From Streptomyces roseus (GTDB taxonomy: Bacteria > Actinomycetota > Actinomycetes > Streptomycetales > Streptomycetaceae), in contig NZ_LFML01000008.1 of assembly GCF_001044425.1 (NCBI RefSeq), forward strand, positions 1-64,000: a stretch of 64,000 nucleotides of DNA, given 5' to 3'. Below, in pieces: positions 53,294 to 61,860 of this stretch. The notes below the pieces were generated by a model, which was not told the origin of the DNA, ran no database searches, and saw only the letters and a program-made list of their open reading frames with translations. The position numbers and the translations under genes are program-made. Numbering within the stretch: the stretch's first letter is position 1; each line of letters opens with the position of its first letter.

Positions 53294-53334
53294 CGCCGCC
53301 CCCAGCCCGAACTCCGGGCCGGGGGCGGCGTTTT
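53294..53334 (+). terminator. terminator after the lipoprotein gene
   Basis: CGCCGCCCCCAGCCCG (53294-53309) and CGGGCCGGGGGCGGCG (53315-53330) form a 16-bp stem with one mismatch, followed by TTTT. Confidence 0.85.
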
Positions 53335-53394
53335 CGCGTGCGCATCCCGGGTAGCCGCGCGGTCAGACGAACCACGACTGCGGAGGCGAATGAC

Positions 53395-53607
53395 ATGGGA
53401 GGCATCGGCGGCTGCATCGCGCTGATCGTGGTGGGGGCCATCCTCACCTTCGCGACGGACTGGAAGATGGACAGCGTCAATCTCGACGTCGTCGGGCTGA
53501 TCATGATGGCGGCGGGCGCGATCGGCCTCGCCGTGTACGCGAGCGTCTTCAAGCGCCGGCGCGCGGCGGCCCTGCCGGTGGTGGACGAGACCCACCGGGA
53601 ACTGTGA
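53395..53607 (+). CDS. DUF6458 small membrane protein
   Basis: A 70-residue protein with two hydrophobic segments (about 5-20 and 33-52). The second is flanked by K-R-R-R on the cytoplasmic side. The pattern (GGIGGCIALIVVGAILTFAT) matches the small DUF6458 family of unknown function. GGAGG is 9 bases before ATG 53395. It follows the strong terminator and lies convergent to the GT4 gene. Confidence 0.78.
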   Translation: MGGIGGCIALIVVGAILTFATDWKMDSVNLDVVGLIMMAAGAIGLAVYASVFKRRRAAALPVVDETHREL

Positions 53608-53661
53608 CCGGCAGGGTCCGCGGGACTGCCCCCACGGACTTCTGAGGACGCCTCCGGCCCG

Positions 53662-54777
53662 TCAGCGCAGGACCTTTCCGTAGACGGACAGGAGGGTGTC
53701 CAGGACGGCGTCCATGGAGAACGCGGCCGCGGCCAGTTCGCGGGCCGCCGCGCCGGCCTTGGCATTGGTCCCGGGGTCCAGGAGGTCGAGGACGGCCGCC
53801 GCGACACCCGCCGGACCCGGCGTGACCGCCCGCCCGGCGCCCGCGGACGCGATGTCGCTGGCCAGGCCGTTGGAGTGCGTGACCACCGTGGGGACGCCGA
53901 CCGACAGGGCTTCCAGCACCGACATCGGGAACGGCTCGTCCACCGAGGGCAGGACGTAGACGTGCGCCCGGCGCAGCTCCGCCTGGACCTCGGCGGTGGA
54001 CAGCGCGCCCGGCACCGTGAACCGCCCCTCCAGTCCCAGCTCCGAGACGCGCACCCGCACCGCCCCCAGTTCTCCCTCGTCCGGGCCGGCCACCACGAAG
54101 TGGGCCTGCGGGTGCACCGCAAGGACCGCCGGGGCCGCGTCCACGAAGTCCACCGGGCGCTTGCGGGCCTGCAGGCGCGCCGAGTAGAGGATGCGCGGGG
54201 GACCGGCCGGAGCCGGCCGCTCCGCCTGCGCGGGCGTGCCGTTCACCAGGCGGACGGCGCCCGCCAGCGGGCCGCCCACCACCGCGTCCAGGGCCTCGCG
54301 TTCATGCGGGGTCAGGTACAGCACCGCGTCCGCGCCGCGCAGCAGCCTGCGTACGGCCACCGCGTCGAGCACCTTGGCCAGCAGCTTCCCGCTCGGGTCC
54401 ACCATCCCGTGGGTCTGGAGCACCAGCGGCTTGCCGGCCCGCAGCGCGGCGAGGGCCACCGGCAGGGTCACGAGGTCCCGCGCCAGGTGGACGTGGACCA
54501 CGTCCGCGTCCCGGACCAGCCGGCCCGCCGAGGCCAGCAGGGCCGGCGAGGTCATCCCGCTGAAGCCCAGTGGCAGGATGCGGCGGGCCGGGAACAGCTT
54601 CGCCGGAACTCCCTCCACCGAGGTCGGCCACGGGTCCGGGAAGCCCTCGCCGAGCGCCAGCAGCCGCGCCTCGTGGCCGCGGGCCCGCAGCCCCCCGGCC
54701 AGGTTGAGCGCGACCCGGACCGGGCCGCCGAACGCGTGGGAGGGGGAGTGGAGCGTGACGGCGTGCAGGACTCTCAC
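53662..54777 (-). CDS. GT4 family glycosyltransferase (EPS)
   Basis: A 371-residue GT-B glycosyltransferase. The N-terminal domain begins VRVLHAVTLHSPSHAFGGPV with the acceptor G-G-P loop. The C-terminal nucleotide-sugar domain has RILYSARLQARKRPVDFVDA and the E-x7-E motif in EPFPMSVLEALSVGVPTVVT. It adds a sugar to the polysaccharide repeat unit. Donor is unknown, and fucose is possible because gmd-fcl are nearby. GTG 54777 overlaps the stop of the acetyltransferase gene by four bases (GTGA), so they are translated together. The longer frame to 55212 is a read-through of that gene in another frame. Confidence 0.9.
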   Translation of the reverse strand: MRVLHAVTLHSPSHAFGGPVRVALNLAGGLRARGHEARLLALGEGFPDPWPTSVEGVPAKLFPARRILPLGFSGMTSPALLASAGRLVRDADVVHVHLARDLVTLPVALAALRAGKPLVLQTHGMVDPSGKLLAKVLDAVAVRRLLRGADAVLYLTPHEREALDAVVGGPLAGAVRLVNGTPAQAERPAPAGPPRILYSARLQARKRPVDFVDAAPAVLAVHPQAHFVVAGPDEGELGAVRVRVSELGLEGRFTVPGALSTAEVQAELRRAHVYVLPSVDEPFPMSVLEALSVGVPTVVTHSNGLASDIASAGAGRAVTPGPAGVAAAVLDLLDPGTNAKAGAAARELAAAAFSMDAVLDTLLSVYGKVLR

Positions 54778-55313
54778 TTGGGCTCCTCGACCGGGCGGCG
54801 CTGCCCGTCCATCGTCTGCAGCGTCAGTGCAGGAAGGTTTCTGTGCACCACGGATCCGGCACCCGCCACCGCGCAGCGGCCCACCGTGACCCCGGCCAGC
54901 ACGGTCGCCCGTACGGCCACCCACGCACCGTCCTCGATGACGATCGGGGCGTTGCGGTAGCGGAAGTCGGCGGCCCGGTGGTCGTGCGAACCGGTGCAGA
55001 GCAAGGCCTCCTGCGAGACGCAGACGTTCGCCCCGATGGTCACCGGCTCCAGGTTCAGCAGCCAGGCGCCCTCGCCGATCCACGTGTGGTCGCCCACGGT
55101 GAGCTTCCACGGCCACAGCACCCGTACCCGGTGCCGGATCAGCACCCCCTCGCCGATCTGCGCGCCGAACGCGCGCAGCAGCGCCACCCGCAGCCGGGCC
55201 GGGCAGAACCACGCCATGAACAGCGTGTTCATCACGGCGAACCAGAGCGCCTGCGTCAGCAGGCCGCGCCCTTTGTCGTATCCGGCCAGCGTGAAGGCAG
55301 GAAGATCACGCAA
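54774..55313 (-). CDS. WcaF-like hexapeptide acetyltransferase
   Basis: A 179-residue O-acetyltransferase with left-handed beta-helix repeats (IGEGVLIRHRVRVLWPWKLT, GDHTWIGEGAWLLNL, IGANVCVSQEALLCTGSHDH). It resembles colanic-acid WcaF/WcaB-type enzymes that acetylate a polysaccharide unit with acetyl-CoA. A short hydrophobic segment (about 17-35) suggests membrane contact. The TTG at 55313 has GAGGGG upstream. It leads a two-gene unit with the GT4 enzyme and is divergent from the Wzy-like gene. The modified sugar is unknown. Confidence 0.88.
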   Translation of the reverse strand: MRDLPAFTLAGYDKGRGLLTQALWFAVMNTLFMAWFCPARLRVALLRAFGAQIGEGVLIRHRVRVLWPWKLTVGDHTWIGEGAWLLNLEPVTIGANVCVSQEALLCTGSHDHRAADFRYRNAPIVIEDGAWVAVRATVLAGVTVGRCAVAGAGSVVHRNLPALTLQTMDGQRRPVEEPK

Positions 55314-55428
55314 CTGTCGCCCCTCATCGTGCGCCGCGGGCTCGTCGCCCTCCGCGGGAGCGCCTCCCCGGGCGCCGCCCGCTCAGATTAGACTGCGCGC
55401 GGACCAGGCACATCGGGCGGGGGCAGCA

Positions 55429-56949
55429 GTGGCAACGGACATACGCAAGCCCTCGGCGACCACGCCGGTCCTGCCCGTCCCCGAACCGGACGACGCCCAC
55501 CGGTGGGGCCGGGTCACCACCCCGCGCACCCTGCTCTCCCGCGCGCTGTCGGTCCCCCTCATCCTCGGCTTCACCGTCTTCCTGCCGCTGATCGTCGCCG
55601 TCCAGCACGGCGACGGGCAGCGTGACGCGGCCTTCTGGCTCCAGCTCCTGCTCACCATGTACGCGGGCGCCCGGCTCTCCGCGATGGTCCTGACCAGCCG
55701 GCGCAAGCTGCTCCAGGGCTCCTTCTGGCTCTTCGTCTACATGGCGATGGGCGTGGCCCCGCTCGCGCAGGCCGTCCTGGGCCGGGTCCCGACCCCCGTG
55801 GTCGGCCCCCGCTCCGACCTCACCGTCGCCATCGGCCTGGTCCTGCTCGGCTGCACGGCGTTCGACGTCGGCGTCCTGCTCGCCCGCCACCGGCCGACCG
55901 GGCGGGCCGGCGGATCCCAGAAGGAGCCGCGGCCGGTCATGGCCCACCGGCGCCGCCTCCAACTGCTCACCGGGCTCGCCTTCCTGTGCAGCGCCGCGTT
56001 CATCATGAAGCTCGGCGGTCCGGCGGTGTTCTTCTCCAGCCGCCAGGAGATCATCGCGGGCATCGAGGAGGCGGGCGTCTCCAACGGCGACGGCCAGGCC
56101 GGGCAGGCCCTGCTGCGCGGCTTCGGCACCGTCCCGGCGCTCCTCGCCCTGCTGCTGTACACGCGCTGGCTGATCACCTCGACGTACGCCCGCCGCAAGG
56201 TGTCGGTCATCGTCACCTGGGGGGCGCTGGCCCTGCTCAACCTGGTGGTCAACAACCCGATCTCGAACCCGCGGTACTGGTTCCTCACGGTCATGTTCGC
56301 GCTGCTGTTCACCGTCTTCCCGGTGAGCGCCGCGATGTACCGGGTGGCGCTGTCGATGGCCGTCGTGATCGCCCTGCTCGTGTTCCCGTTCGCGGACCGC
56401 TTCCGCTACGACGAGAAGAACTACAAGCCGGTCGAGACCACGTCGTTCCTGGAGCCGATGGCGCTGAAGGACTACGACCAGATCGGCATGTTCGCGAACA
56501 CCATCACGTACTCGAACTCCGGGCCCGGGCACCTGTACGGGCGCCAGATCGCCGGATCCCTCTTCTTCGCGGTGCCGCGTTCGGTCTGGCCGGGCAAGCC
56601 GAAGGACACGGGCGTGATGGTCGGCGAGTGGATGGGGACGGTCAACACCAACCTCTCCTCCCCGATCTGGGCCGAGCTGTGGCTGGACTTCGGCCCGCTG
56701 GGCATGGGCGCGGGGCTCCTGGCCACGGGGTACGCGGCGGCCCGCGTGGACCGCCGCTACGCGAAGCGCGCCACGCGGCGCTCGCCACCGGGCAGCCTGA
56801 TCTCGGTGGTGGTCCCGCTGGTGGCGGGCTACTCGTTCATCCTGCTCCGCGGCCCCCTGCTCCAGGCCTCCGGCCGGGTGGCGATCGCAGCCCTCTGCCT
56901 GGCGCTGGTGGCGACGTACCGCGAGGACAAGTCCACCGTCCTGCGCTAG
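55429..56949 (+). CDS. O-antigen polymerase-like membrane protein (Wzy-type)
   Basis: A 506-residue protein with about 11-12 hydrophobic segments and one large outside loop (about 340-400: FADRFRYDEKNYKPVETTSF, GRQIAGSLFFAVPRSVWPGK). This is the Wzy layout: many helices and a big periplasm-side loop holding Arg/Asp/Tyr. Sequence conservation in Wzy is low, so topology and context carry the call. It would join lipid-linked repeat units outside the membrane. GTG 55429 has GGGGG upstream. It is convergent with the flippase gene, separated by 34 bases. Confidence 0.82.
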   Translation: MATDIRKPSATTPVLPVPEPDDAHRWGRVTTPRTLLSRALSVPLILGFTVFLPLIVAVQHGDGQRDAAFWLQLLLTMYAGARLSAMVLTSRRKLLQGSFWLFVYMAMGVAPLAQAVLGRVPTPVVGPRSDLTVAIGLVLLGCTAFDVGVLLARHRPTGRAGGSQKEPRPVMAHRRRLQLLTGLAFLCSAAFIMKLGGPAVFFSSRQEIIAGIEEAGVSNGDGQAGQALLRGFGTVPALLALLLYTRWLITSTYARRKVSVIVTWGALALLNLVVNNPISNPRYWFLTVMFALLFTVFPVSAAMYRVALSMAVVIALLVFPFADRFRYDEKNYKPVETTSFLEPMALKDYDQIGMFANTITYSNSGPGHLYGRQIAGSLFFAVPRSVWPGKPKDTGVMVGEWMGTVNTNLSSPIWAELWLDFGPLGMGAGLLATGYAAARVDRRYAKRATRRSPPGSLISVVVPLVAGYSFILLRGPLLQASGRVAIAALCLALVATYREDKSTVLR

Positions 56950-56983
56950 GCCGTGTCTTTCGGACCAGGGCGGATCGGGCGGG

Positions 56984-58210
56984 TCAGGCGGCCGTCGTGA
57001 CGCCCGACTCGCGCGCGCGGGAGGCCGGGAGGCGCGAGACGCGCAGCCACGCCGCCCCGGCCTTCAGGGCCGAGCCGGCCGCCAGGCCCCAGGCGGCGCC
57101 CGCCACCCCCGCCAGCGCGTACCCGCCGAGCAGCAGGGCCACCGACAGCAGCGAGAAGACCACCTGGAGGGAGAGCGTCGCCCTCGGGTTGAGGACGCGC
57201 AGGGTGAGCAGGGCGCACGTGCCGAGCCCCATCACCGCGTACTGGGCCCCGGTGGCCGGGAGCAGGGCGCAGGCCGCGGCCCAGGTGTCGCCCAGCAGTT
57301 GCCGGCCCACGCGCGCGGGCAGCGCGTACAGGACCGCACCCCAGCCCGCGCCCAGCAGCGCCAGCACACCGCCCATGGCCACCGTCAGCCGGACCACGCC
57401 CCGCTTGCCGGACGCGCGCCCCACCACCGGCGGGCCGAACGCGTTCGCCGAGTTGAACAGGACGTTCAGCGGGCCGAACAAGGTCGTGGCACCCCGCAGC
57501 GCGCCCACCGCCAACGGGGTCGCGAACAGGCCGAGCCCCAGCACCGCCAGCTGGCTGGAACCGTTGCCCACCGCGAACTCGACCACGAACCGCTGACCGA
57601 GGTGCCCGCGCCGCAGGTACGGCCGCAGATCGGCCGCCGAGCCCCGGACGTACGGGCGCAGCAGCGCCAGGCCCAGCGCCAGCGCCGGCAGCGCCGAGAC
57701 CCCCCACACCAGCACCAGCCGCCCCGCCGAAGCCCCTTCGGGCTGGAGCAGCAGCGCGGCGACGACGCACACGAGCCGCAGCGCGTCCGCGGCCAGCGCC
57801 CGCTCGGGGGTCCGCAGCGCCGAGAAGCAGTACCGCAGCCCGTCCTGGACGAGCACCAGCGGCAGTACGAGGCCCAGCGCGAGGAAGGCCCGGCCCCCGG
57901 TCCCGGGTACGACGAGGCCGACGGCGGCCAGCAGCACCCCGGCGGCTGCCGAGGCGGCCGCCGTGAAGGCCAGGCCCGAACGGCACACCGCGCCCAGCCG
58001 GTCCTCGTCCTTCTCCAGCACCACCGTCTGGCCGACGTAGGCCATGTTCAGCCCGAGGAGCACGCTGAACGTCACGTACACCATCGAGAAGTCGGCGAAC
58101 CCGGACGCCGAGGACAGCCGGGCCGCCAGCACCAGCACCAGGATGTTGGTGGCGCTGGACGCGGCCTGGTCGAGGACCGAGGAGACGGCGGCGAGGCCGC
58201 GCCGGCTCAT
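56984..58210 (-). CDS. polysaccharide flippase (Wzx-type)
   Basis: A 408-residue member of the polysaccharide transporter/MOP family with about 11-12 hydrophobic segments and few charged loops. Typical phrases are SSATNILVLVLAARLSSASG, VTFSVLLGLNMAYVGQTVVL and LRYCFSALRTPERALAADAL. It would flip the lipid-linked unit. Its ATG overlaps the stop of the Wzz-like gene by four bases, so it belongs to a GT4-wzz-wzx minus-strand operon. Confidence 0.88.
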   Translation of the reverse strand: MSRRGLAAVSSVLDQAASSATNILVLVLAARLSSASGFADFSMVYVTFSVLLGLNMAYVGQTVVLEKDEDRLGAVCRSGLAFTAAASAAAGVLLAAVGLVVPGTGGRAFLALGLVLPLVLVQDGLRYCFSALRTPERALAADALRLVCVVAALLLQPEGASAGRLVLVWGVSALPALALGLALLRPYVRGSAADLRPYLRRGHLGQRFVVEFAVGNGSSQLAVLGLGLFATPLAVGALRGATTLFGPLNVLFNSANAFGPPVVGRASGKRGVVRLTVAMGGVLALLGAGWGAVLYALPARVGRQLLGDTWAAACALLPATGAQYAVMGLGTCALLTLRVLNPRATLSLQVVFSLLSVALLLGGYALAGVAGAAWGLAAGSALKAGAAWLRVSRLPASRARESGVTTAA

Positions 58211-59994
58211 CTGCGGCCCATGCGCACCGTGCGCAGGGCCACCGTGTCCGTCCCGTCACCCGGAATGTGCTGCTCGGCCTCGGCCTGCCGGTGCGCCTGC
58301 TGCCCCTGCTGCCCCTGGCCCTGGTTCGGCTGCCGCGTGAGCGGCTGGGCCTGCGGCGCGGACGGCCGCGAGGCCGGCGCCGGGGCGGGGGACGAGGCCT
58401 TCGCCTTGCCGCCGCGCCCGCGCTTCTCACCCGGCAGCGGTGCGTGCAGCACCGCGCCGAGCACCGTGCCGCCGGCGCCGCTGATCAGCTCGCGGATCCG
58501 GGACAGGTCGCTGCGGTGGACGGCGCGCGGGTCGCAGACGACCAGGACGCCGTCGACGCGGTCGACGAGCGCGAGGGCGTCGGCGTACGAGAGGACGGGC
58601 GGCGCGAGCACGACGACCGTGGAGTTGGGGGAGTCGGCCTCGGAGATCAGGCGGGTGGCGCGCGGGGAGGTCAGCGCGCGGGCCACGTTGCGCACCGGCT
58701 CGCCCGGGATCAGGTGGAAGTCGCCCGACTCACCGGCGTCGACGACGAGCTGGCGCCCGTCGGGCCAGTCGGTGTCCCCGTGGGCCGCGCCGTCGCCGGA
58801 GGCGCCGCCCGGAGCCTGGCTCCAGCGCGGCCGTCCCACGCCGGTCGGCAGCTGGCTGGCCAGCACCGGCGTACGCAGGTCGGCCTCGATGAGCAGGACG
58901 TCCTTGCCGGTCTCCGCGAAGGACGCGGCGAGGTTCACGGCCGCCGCGGCGGCCGTCTCGCTGCTGCCGCGCGGGGCGACGACCAGCAGCCGGCGCCGGT
59001 CGGCGAAGCGGGAGTCGTAGGCGAGGCGGAAGGCCACCGAGCGGAACTCCTCGGCGAGCCGTGGGTCCTCCTCGCCGGCCGCGAGCAGCGGGCCGCCGCC
59101 GGTCTTGGGCCGCGGCAGGTAGCCGAGCACGGGGGCGCGCAGGGCCCGGGCGACATCGCCCTCGGAGCGCGGCGCGGGGTCGAAGACGAGCCGGACCCAG
59201 GCGGCGAGCAGCCCCAGGGCGAGGCCTACGGCCGCGCCGAGCGCCAGCGACATCACGAGGCCCGGACCGTCGGTGTCGGACGGCGGGGTCGCGGCGCTGG
59301 TGACCCGGCCCGGGCTCATGTCGAGGGCCTGGAGCTTGGCGATGTTGCCGTTGAGGGTGTTGACCTTGCTCTGCAGGTCGGTCTTCGAGGCGTACGCGGC
59401 GTCGCGGCCCGTGCCGGCCGGCATGGAGTTGATCTGCCTGACGAGCTCGTCCAGGTTCTTGGCGACCGGGTCGCGCTGGTCCTGGTAGCCCTTGACCATC
59501 TTGTCGCGGGTGACGTCGAGGGACTCCTGCCGCTTGAGCAGGTACGCCTCGGTCATCGCGTTGGCGCGGGTGGCGGCCTCCTTGGGGGAGGACGCGGTGT
59601 AGGTGAAGCGCAGCACCATCGTCTGCGGCGGGTTGGTCACCTGGAGGCCGCTGCGCAGGCCGGCGAAGTCCTTCGCGGTCACGCCGAGCTTCTTGGCGGC
59701 CTCGTTGGCTATGGAGGAGCTGAGCGCGACCTGCCGCTCCGAGCCGATGTTGATCGCCTTGTCGGGCGCCAGGCTCGGGTTGAACGGGTCGTCGGTGGGT
59801 GCGCGCAGCACGATGTCCGCGGTCGCGACGTACGTGTCGGACGTGGAGATGCCGAGGTAGACGCCGCCCAGCAGGCCGATGCCGACACCCGCCCCGAGGA
59901 GGCGGCGGTAGCGCAGGAGCTGTTTGAACTGGTCCCTGAGGAGGTCCGGTTCGTCCTCCGCCGGGACCGACGCAGGGCGGTTCGTCTCGATCAC
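58207..59994 (-). CDS. Wzz/chain-length protein with a degenerate BY-kinase-like domain
   Basis: A 595-residue protein. It has an N-terminal membrane segment (about 32-50), a periplasmic Wzz domain with a coiled coil (about 55-245), a second membrane segment (about 250-270) and a C-terminal cytoplasmic domain similar to bacterial tyrosine kinases (about 290-520). A Q/P/A-rich tail follows. The Walker A region reads V-A-P-R-G-S-S-E-T-A (339-348) without the conserved Lys and Gly pair. Walker A' keeps LLIEADLRT with Glu for the first Asp. The tail lacks a Tyr cluster. So it probably sets chain length without kinase activity. It overlaps GT4 upstream and wzx downstream by four bases each. Confidence 0.88.
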   Translation of the reverse strand: MIETNRPASVPAEDEPDLLRDQFKQLLRYRRLLGAGVGIGLLGGVYLGISTSDTYVATADIVLRAPTDDPFNPSLAPDKAINIGSERQVALSSSIANEAAKKLGVTAKDFAGLRSGLQVTNPPQTMVLRFTYTASSPKEAATRANAMTEAYLLKRQESLDVTRDKMVKGYQDQRDPVAKNLDELVRQINSMPAGTGRDAAYASKTDLQSKVNTLNGNIAKLQALDMSPGRVTSAATPPSDTDGPGLVMSLALGAAVGLALGLLAAWVRLVFDPAPRSEGDVARALRAPVLGYLPRPKTGGGPLLAAGEEDPRLAEEFRSVAFRLAYDSRFADRRRLLVVAPRGSSETAAAAAVNLAASFAETGKDVLLIEADLRTPVLASQLPTGVGRPRWSQAPGGASGDGAAHGDTDWPDGRQLVVDAGESGDFHLIPGEPVRNVARALTSPRATRLISEADSPNSTVVVLAPPVLSYADALALVDRVDGVLVVCDPRAVHRSDLSRIRELISGAGGTVLGAVLHAPLPGEKRGRGGKAKASSPAPAPASRPSAPQAQPLTRQPNQGQGQQGQQAHRQAEAEQHIPGDGTDTVALRTVRMGRR

Positions 59995-61226
59995 GGCTGC
60001 GGACCCCCAAGTGCTTCGTCTATCAGTGCGTCGATGCGGGCCAGGCCCGCGTCACGGCTCAGGTGGGCCGCCACGTGCCGGGGCCCGGCCGCCCCGAGCG
60101 CATCCGCGCCCTCGGGGTCCTCGGCGAGGGCCCGTACGGCCTTCAGCAGGGCGTGCGGGTCCTCCGGCGGTACGAGTACCCCCGCGCCCGAGCGTTCCAC
60201 TTCCTGGGCCGTGCCGCCCTCCGCCGCGACGGACGCGATGACGGGCCGGCCGGCCTGGAAGTAGGAGGTCAGTTTGGACGGCACGCTCATGTCGAGCACG
60301 GCCGCGTGCTGTGTCACGGCGAGTACGTCCGCCGCCGCGAGGATATCCGGGAACTCTCCGTCGGCGGCAGGGGGGATGATGTCCAGATTCGGCACGTCTG
60401 CCGCGAGGTCGGCGAGGGCGGCGCGCTGACTGCCGTCGCCCATGAGGACGAAACGGACACCCGGATCCAGGCGGGCGGCGCCCACGAGCACTTCGAGGCC
60501 CTGCTTGAGGCCCATGTTCCCGGAGTGCAGGACGACCGGCTCGCCCGGCGCCCAGCCGAGGTGGCGCCGGGTCTGGCCGCGCGGCCGGGTGGGCTGCGGC
60601 ACGTGGGACCAGTTGGGTACCAGGCGGATCCTGCTCGGGTCCACGCCCATGCCCACGACCCGGTCCACGAAGGTCTCGTGGATGACGCCGACCAGCGTGG
60701 CCCGCTTGAGGGCGTACGCCTCCGCGCGCCCGGCGACGGCGGCCGCCTTGTCGCCGCCGCTGATGCCGCTCTGCGCGGCGGCGGCGCCCATCAGGTCCTG
60801 GACGACCGGGATGAAGGGGACCTTCCAGCGCGCGGCGAGCCGGGCGGCGAGCACCCCGCCGGCCAGGCTGGGCATCTGGGCCATGACCGCGTCGGGGCGC
60901 GGCATCCGGGGCGGGGCCACGGCGCCGTGCAGCAGAATCGATCCTTCAAAAAGGGCCCGTTTGACGGCGGTCTGGCGGGGCGGCACGGTGTGCGCACGCC
61001 GGTGCACGGTCACACCCGCGCGCCGTTCCGTGCGCCGGAGCGCCCCCTTGTACTCCGGCTCCAGCGACCACGACGGGTAGTGCGGCATGCCGGCGAGCAC
61101 ATGCGTGTCGTGGCCGAGATCCGCCCAGTGCTCCGCGATCTGGGTGGCGTACGGCCCAATCCCCGCGTGCTCGGGAGCGTAGTTGGTGGAAACCAGCAGC
61201 AGGCGCCGGTGACCGGATCTCGACAC
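59991..61226 (-). CDS. GT4 family glycosyltransferase, WbuB-like (EPS)
   Basis: A 411-residue GT-B glycosyltransferase of the WbuB/WcaI-like group. The N-terminal domain has LLVSTNYAPEHAGIGPYATQ and LPHYPSW-like HVLAGMPHYPSWSLE. The C-terminal domain has VVLHSGNMGLKQGLEVLVGA and, in place of the E-x7-E site, VPSKLTSYFQAGRPVIASVA. GTG 61226 (AAGGGGA six bases upstream) is preferred to GTG 61259. First gene of the GT4-wzz-wzx operon, divergent from the cytidylyltransferase. Donor sugar unknown. Confidence 0.88.
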   Translation of the reverse strand: MSRSGHRRLLLVSTNYAPEHAGIGPYATQIAEHWADLGHDTHVLAGMPHYPSWSLEPEYKGALRRTERRAGVTVHRRAHTVPPRQTAVKRALFEGSILLHGAVAPPRMPRPDAVMAQMPSLAGGVLAARLAARWKVPFIPVVQDLMGAAAAQSGISGGDKAAAVAGRAEAYALKRATLVGVIHETFVDRVVGMGVDPSRIRLVPNWSHVPQPTRPRGQTRRHLGWAPGEPVVLHSGNMGLKQGLEVLVGAARLDPGVRFVLMGDGSQRAALADLAADVPNLDIIPPAADGEFPDILAAADVLAVTQHAAVLDMSVPSKLTSYFQAGRPVIASVAAEGGTAQEVERSGAGVLVPPEDPHALLKAVRALAEDPEGADALGAAGPRHVAAHLSRDAGLARIDALIDEALGGPQP

Positions 61227-61353
61227 TGAACGTCCCCTTCTCCCCAGGATGATGCGCACGTCACCCTATTCGTTCACCGACAGAGTGGGGAACGTGCACG
61301 CTATTGTCTGCTAATCCGCCACACCGGGGGGTGTGGTCGCTGGGGGGTAACTC

Positions 61354-61860
61354 ATGACGGAGCGCGACATGTCCGACCTTGGCGCACCTGCGCACAGTCC
61401 GTACCGAGTCGGGTATGCCCCGGGTGCGTACGATCTGTTCCATATCGGACATCTCAATATCCTTCGGCACGCCCGGAGTCAGTGCGATTACCTGGTCGCC
61501 GGGGTGGTCTCCGACGAGATGGCGGAACTGGCCAAGGGCCGCCGCCCGATGATCCCGCTCGTCGAACGCCTGGAAATCGTCCGCAGCGTCCGGTACGTGG
61601 ACGCGGCGTTCGTCGAGACGGTCCCGGACAAGGTGGAGACCTGGAGGCAGGTCCGCTTCGACGTGATCTTCAAGGGCGACGATTGGAGGGGCACGCCCAA
61701 GGGCGACAGGCTGGAGAAGGACTTCGCCGCCGTCGGCGTCGACGTCGTCTACTTCCCCTACACGGTGCACACCTCCAGCACCCAGCTGCGCCGGGCCCTC
61801 GACGCCTTGTCCGAGCCCCTGGACGCGCGAGCCGAAGCGCTCAGCGCGGAACGGCGCTGA
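61354..61860 (+). CDS. cytidylyltransferase-family protein
   Basis: A 168-residue nucleotidyltransferase of the glycerol-3-phosphate/ethanolamine-phosphate cytidylyltransferase type. It has GAYDLFHIGHLNILRHARSQ with H-I-G-H, KGDDW for metal/phosphate contact and HTSSTQLRR, the family's S-S-T-x2-R motif. It would make CDP-alcohol from CTP and an alcohol phosphate. GGGGGG lies 6 bases before ATG 61354. It is divergent from the GT4 gene and its last 20 bases overlap the end of the CDP-alcohol phosphatidyltransferase on the other strand. Both use CDP-alcohols, so they may act on one pathway. Substrate unknown. Confidence 0.85.
   Translation: MTERDMSDLGAPAHSPYRVGYAPGAYDLFHIGHLNILRHARSQCDYLVAGVVSDEMAELAKGRRPMIPLVERLEIVRSVRYVDAAFVETVPDKVETWRQVRFDVIFKGDDWRGTPKGDRLEKDFAAVGVDVVYFPYTVHTSSTQLRRALDALSEPLDARAEALSAERR

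Noticed and set aside
58207..59994. Active bacterial tyrosine kinase
   Set aside because: The P-loop lysine and the Tyr-rich tail are missing.
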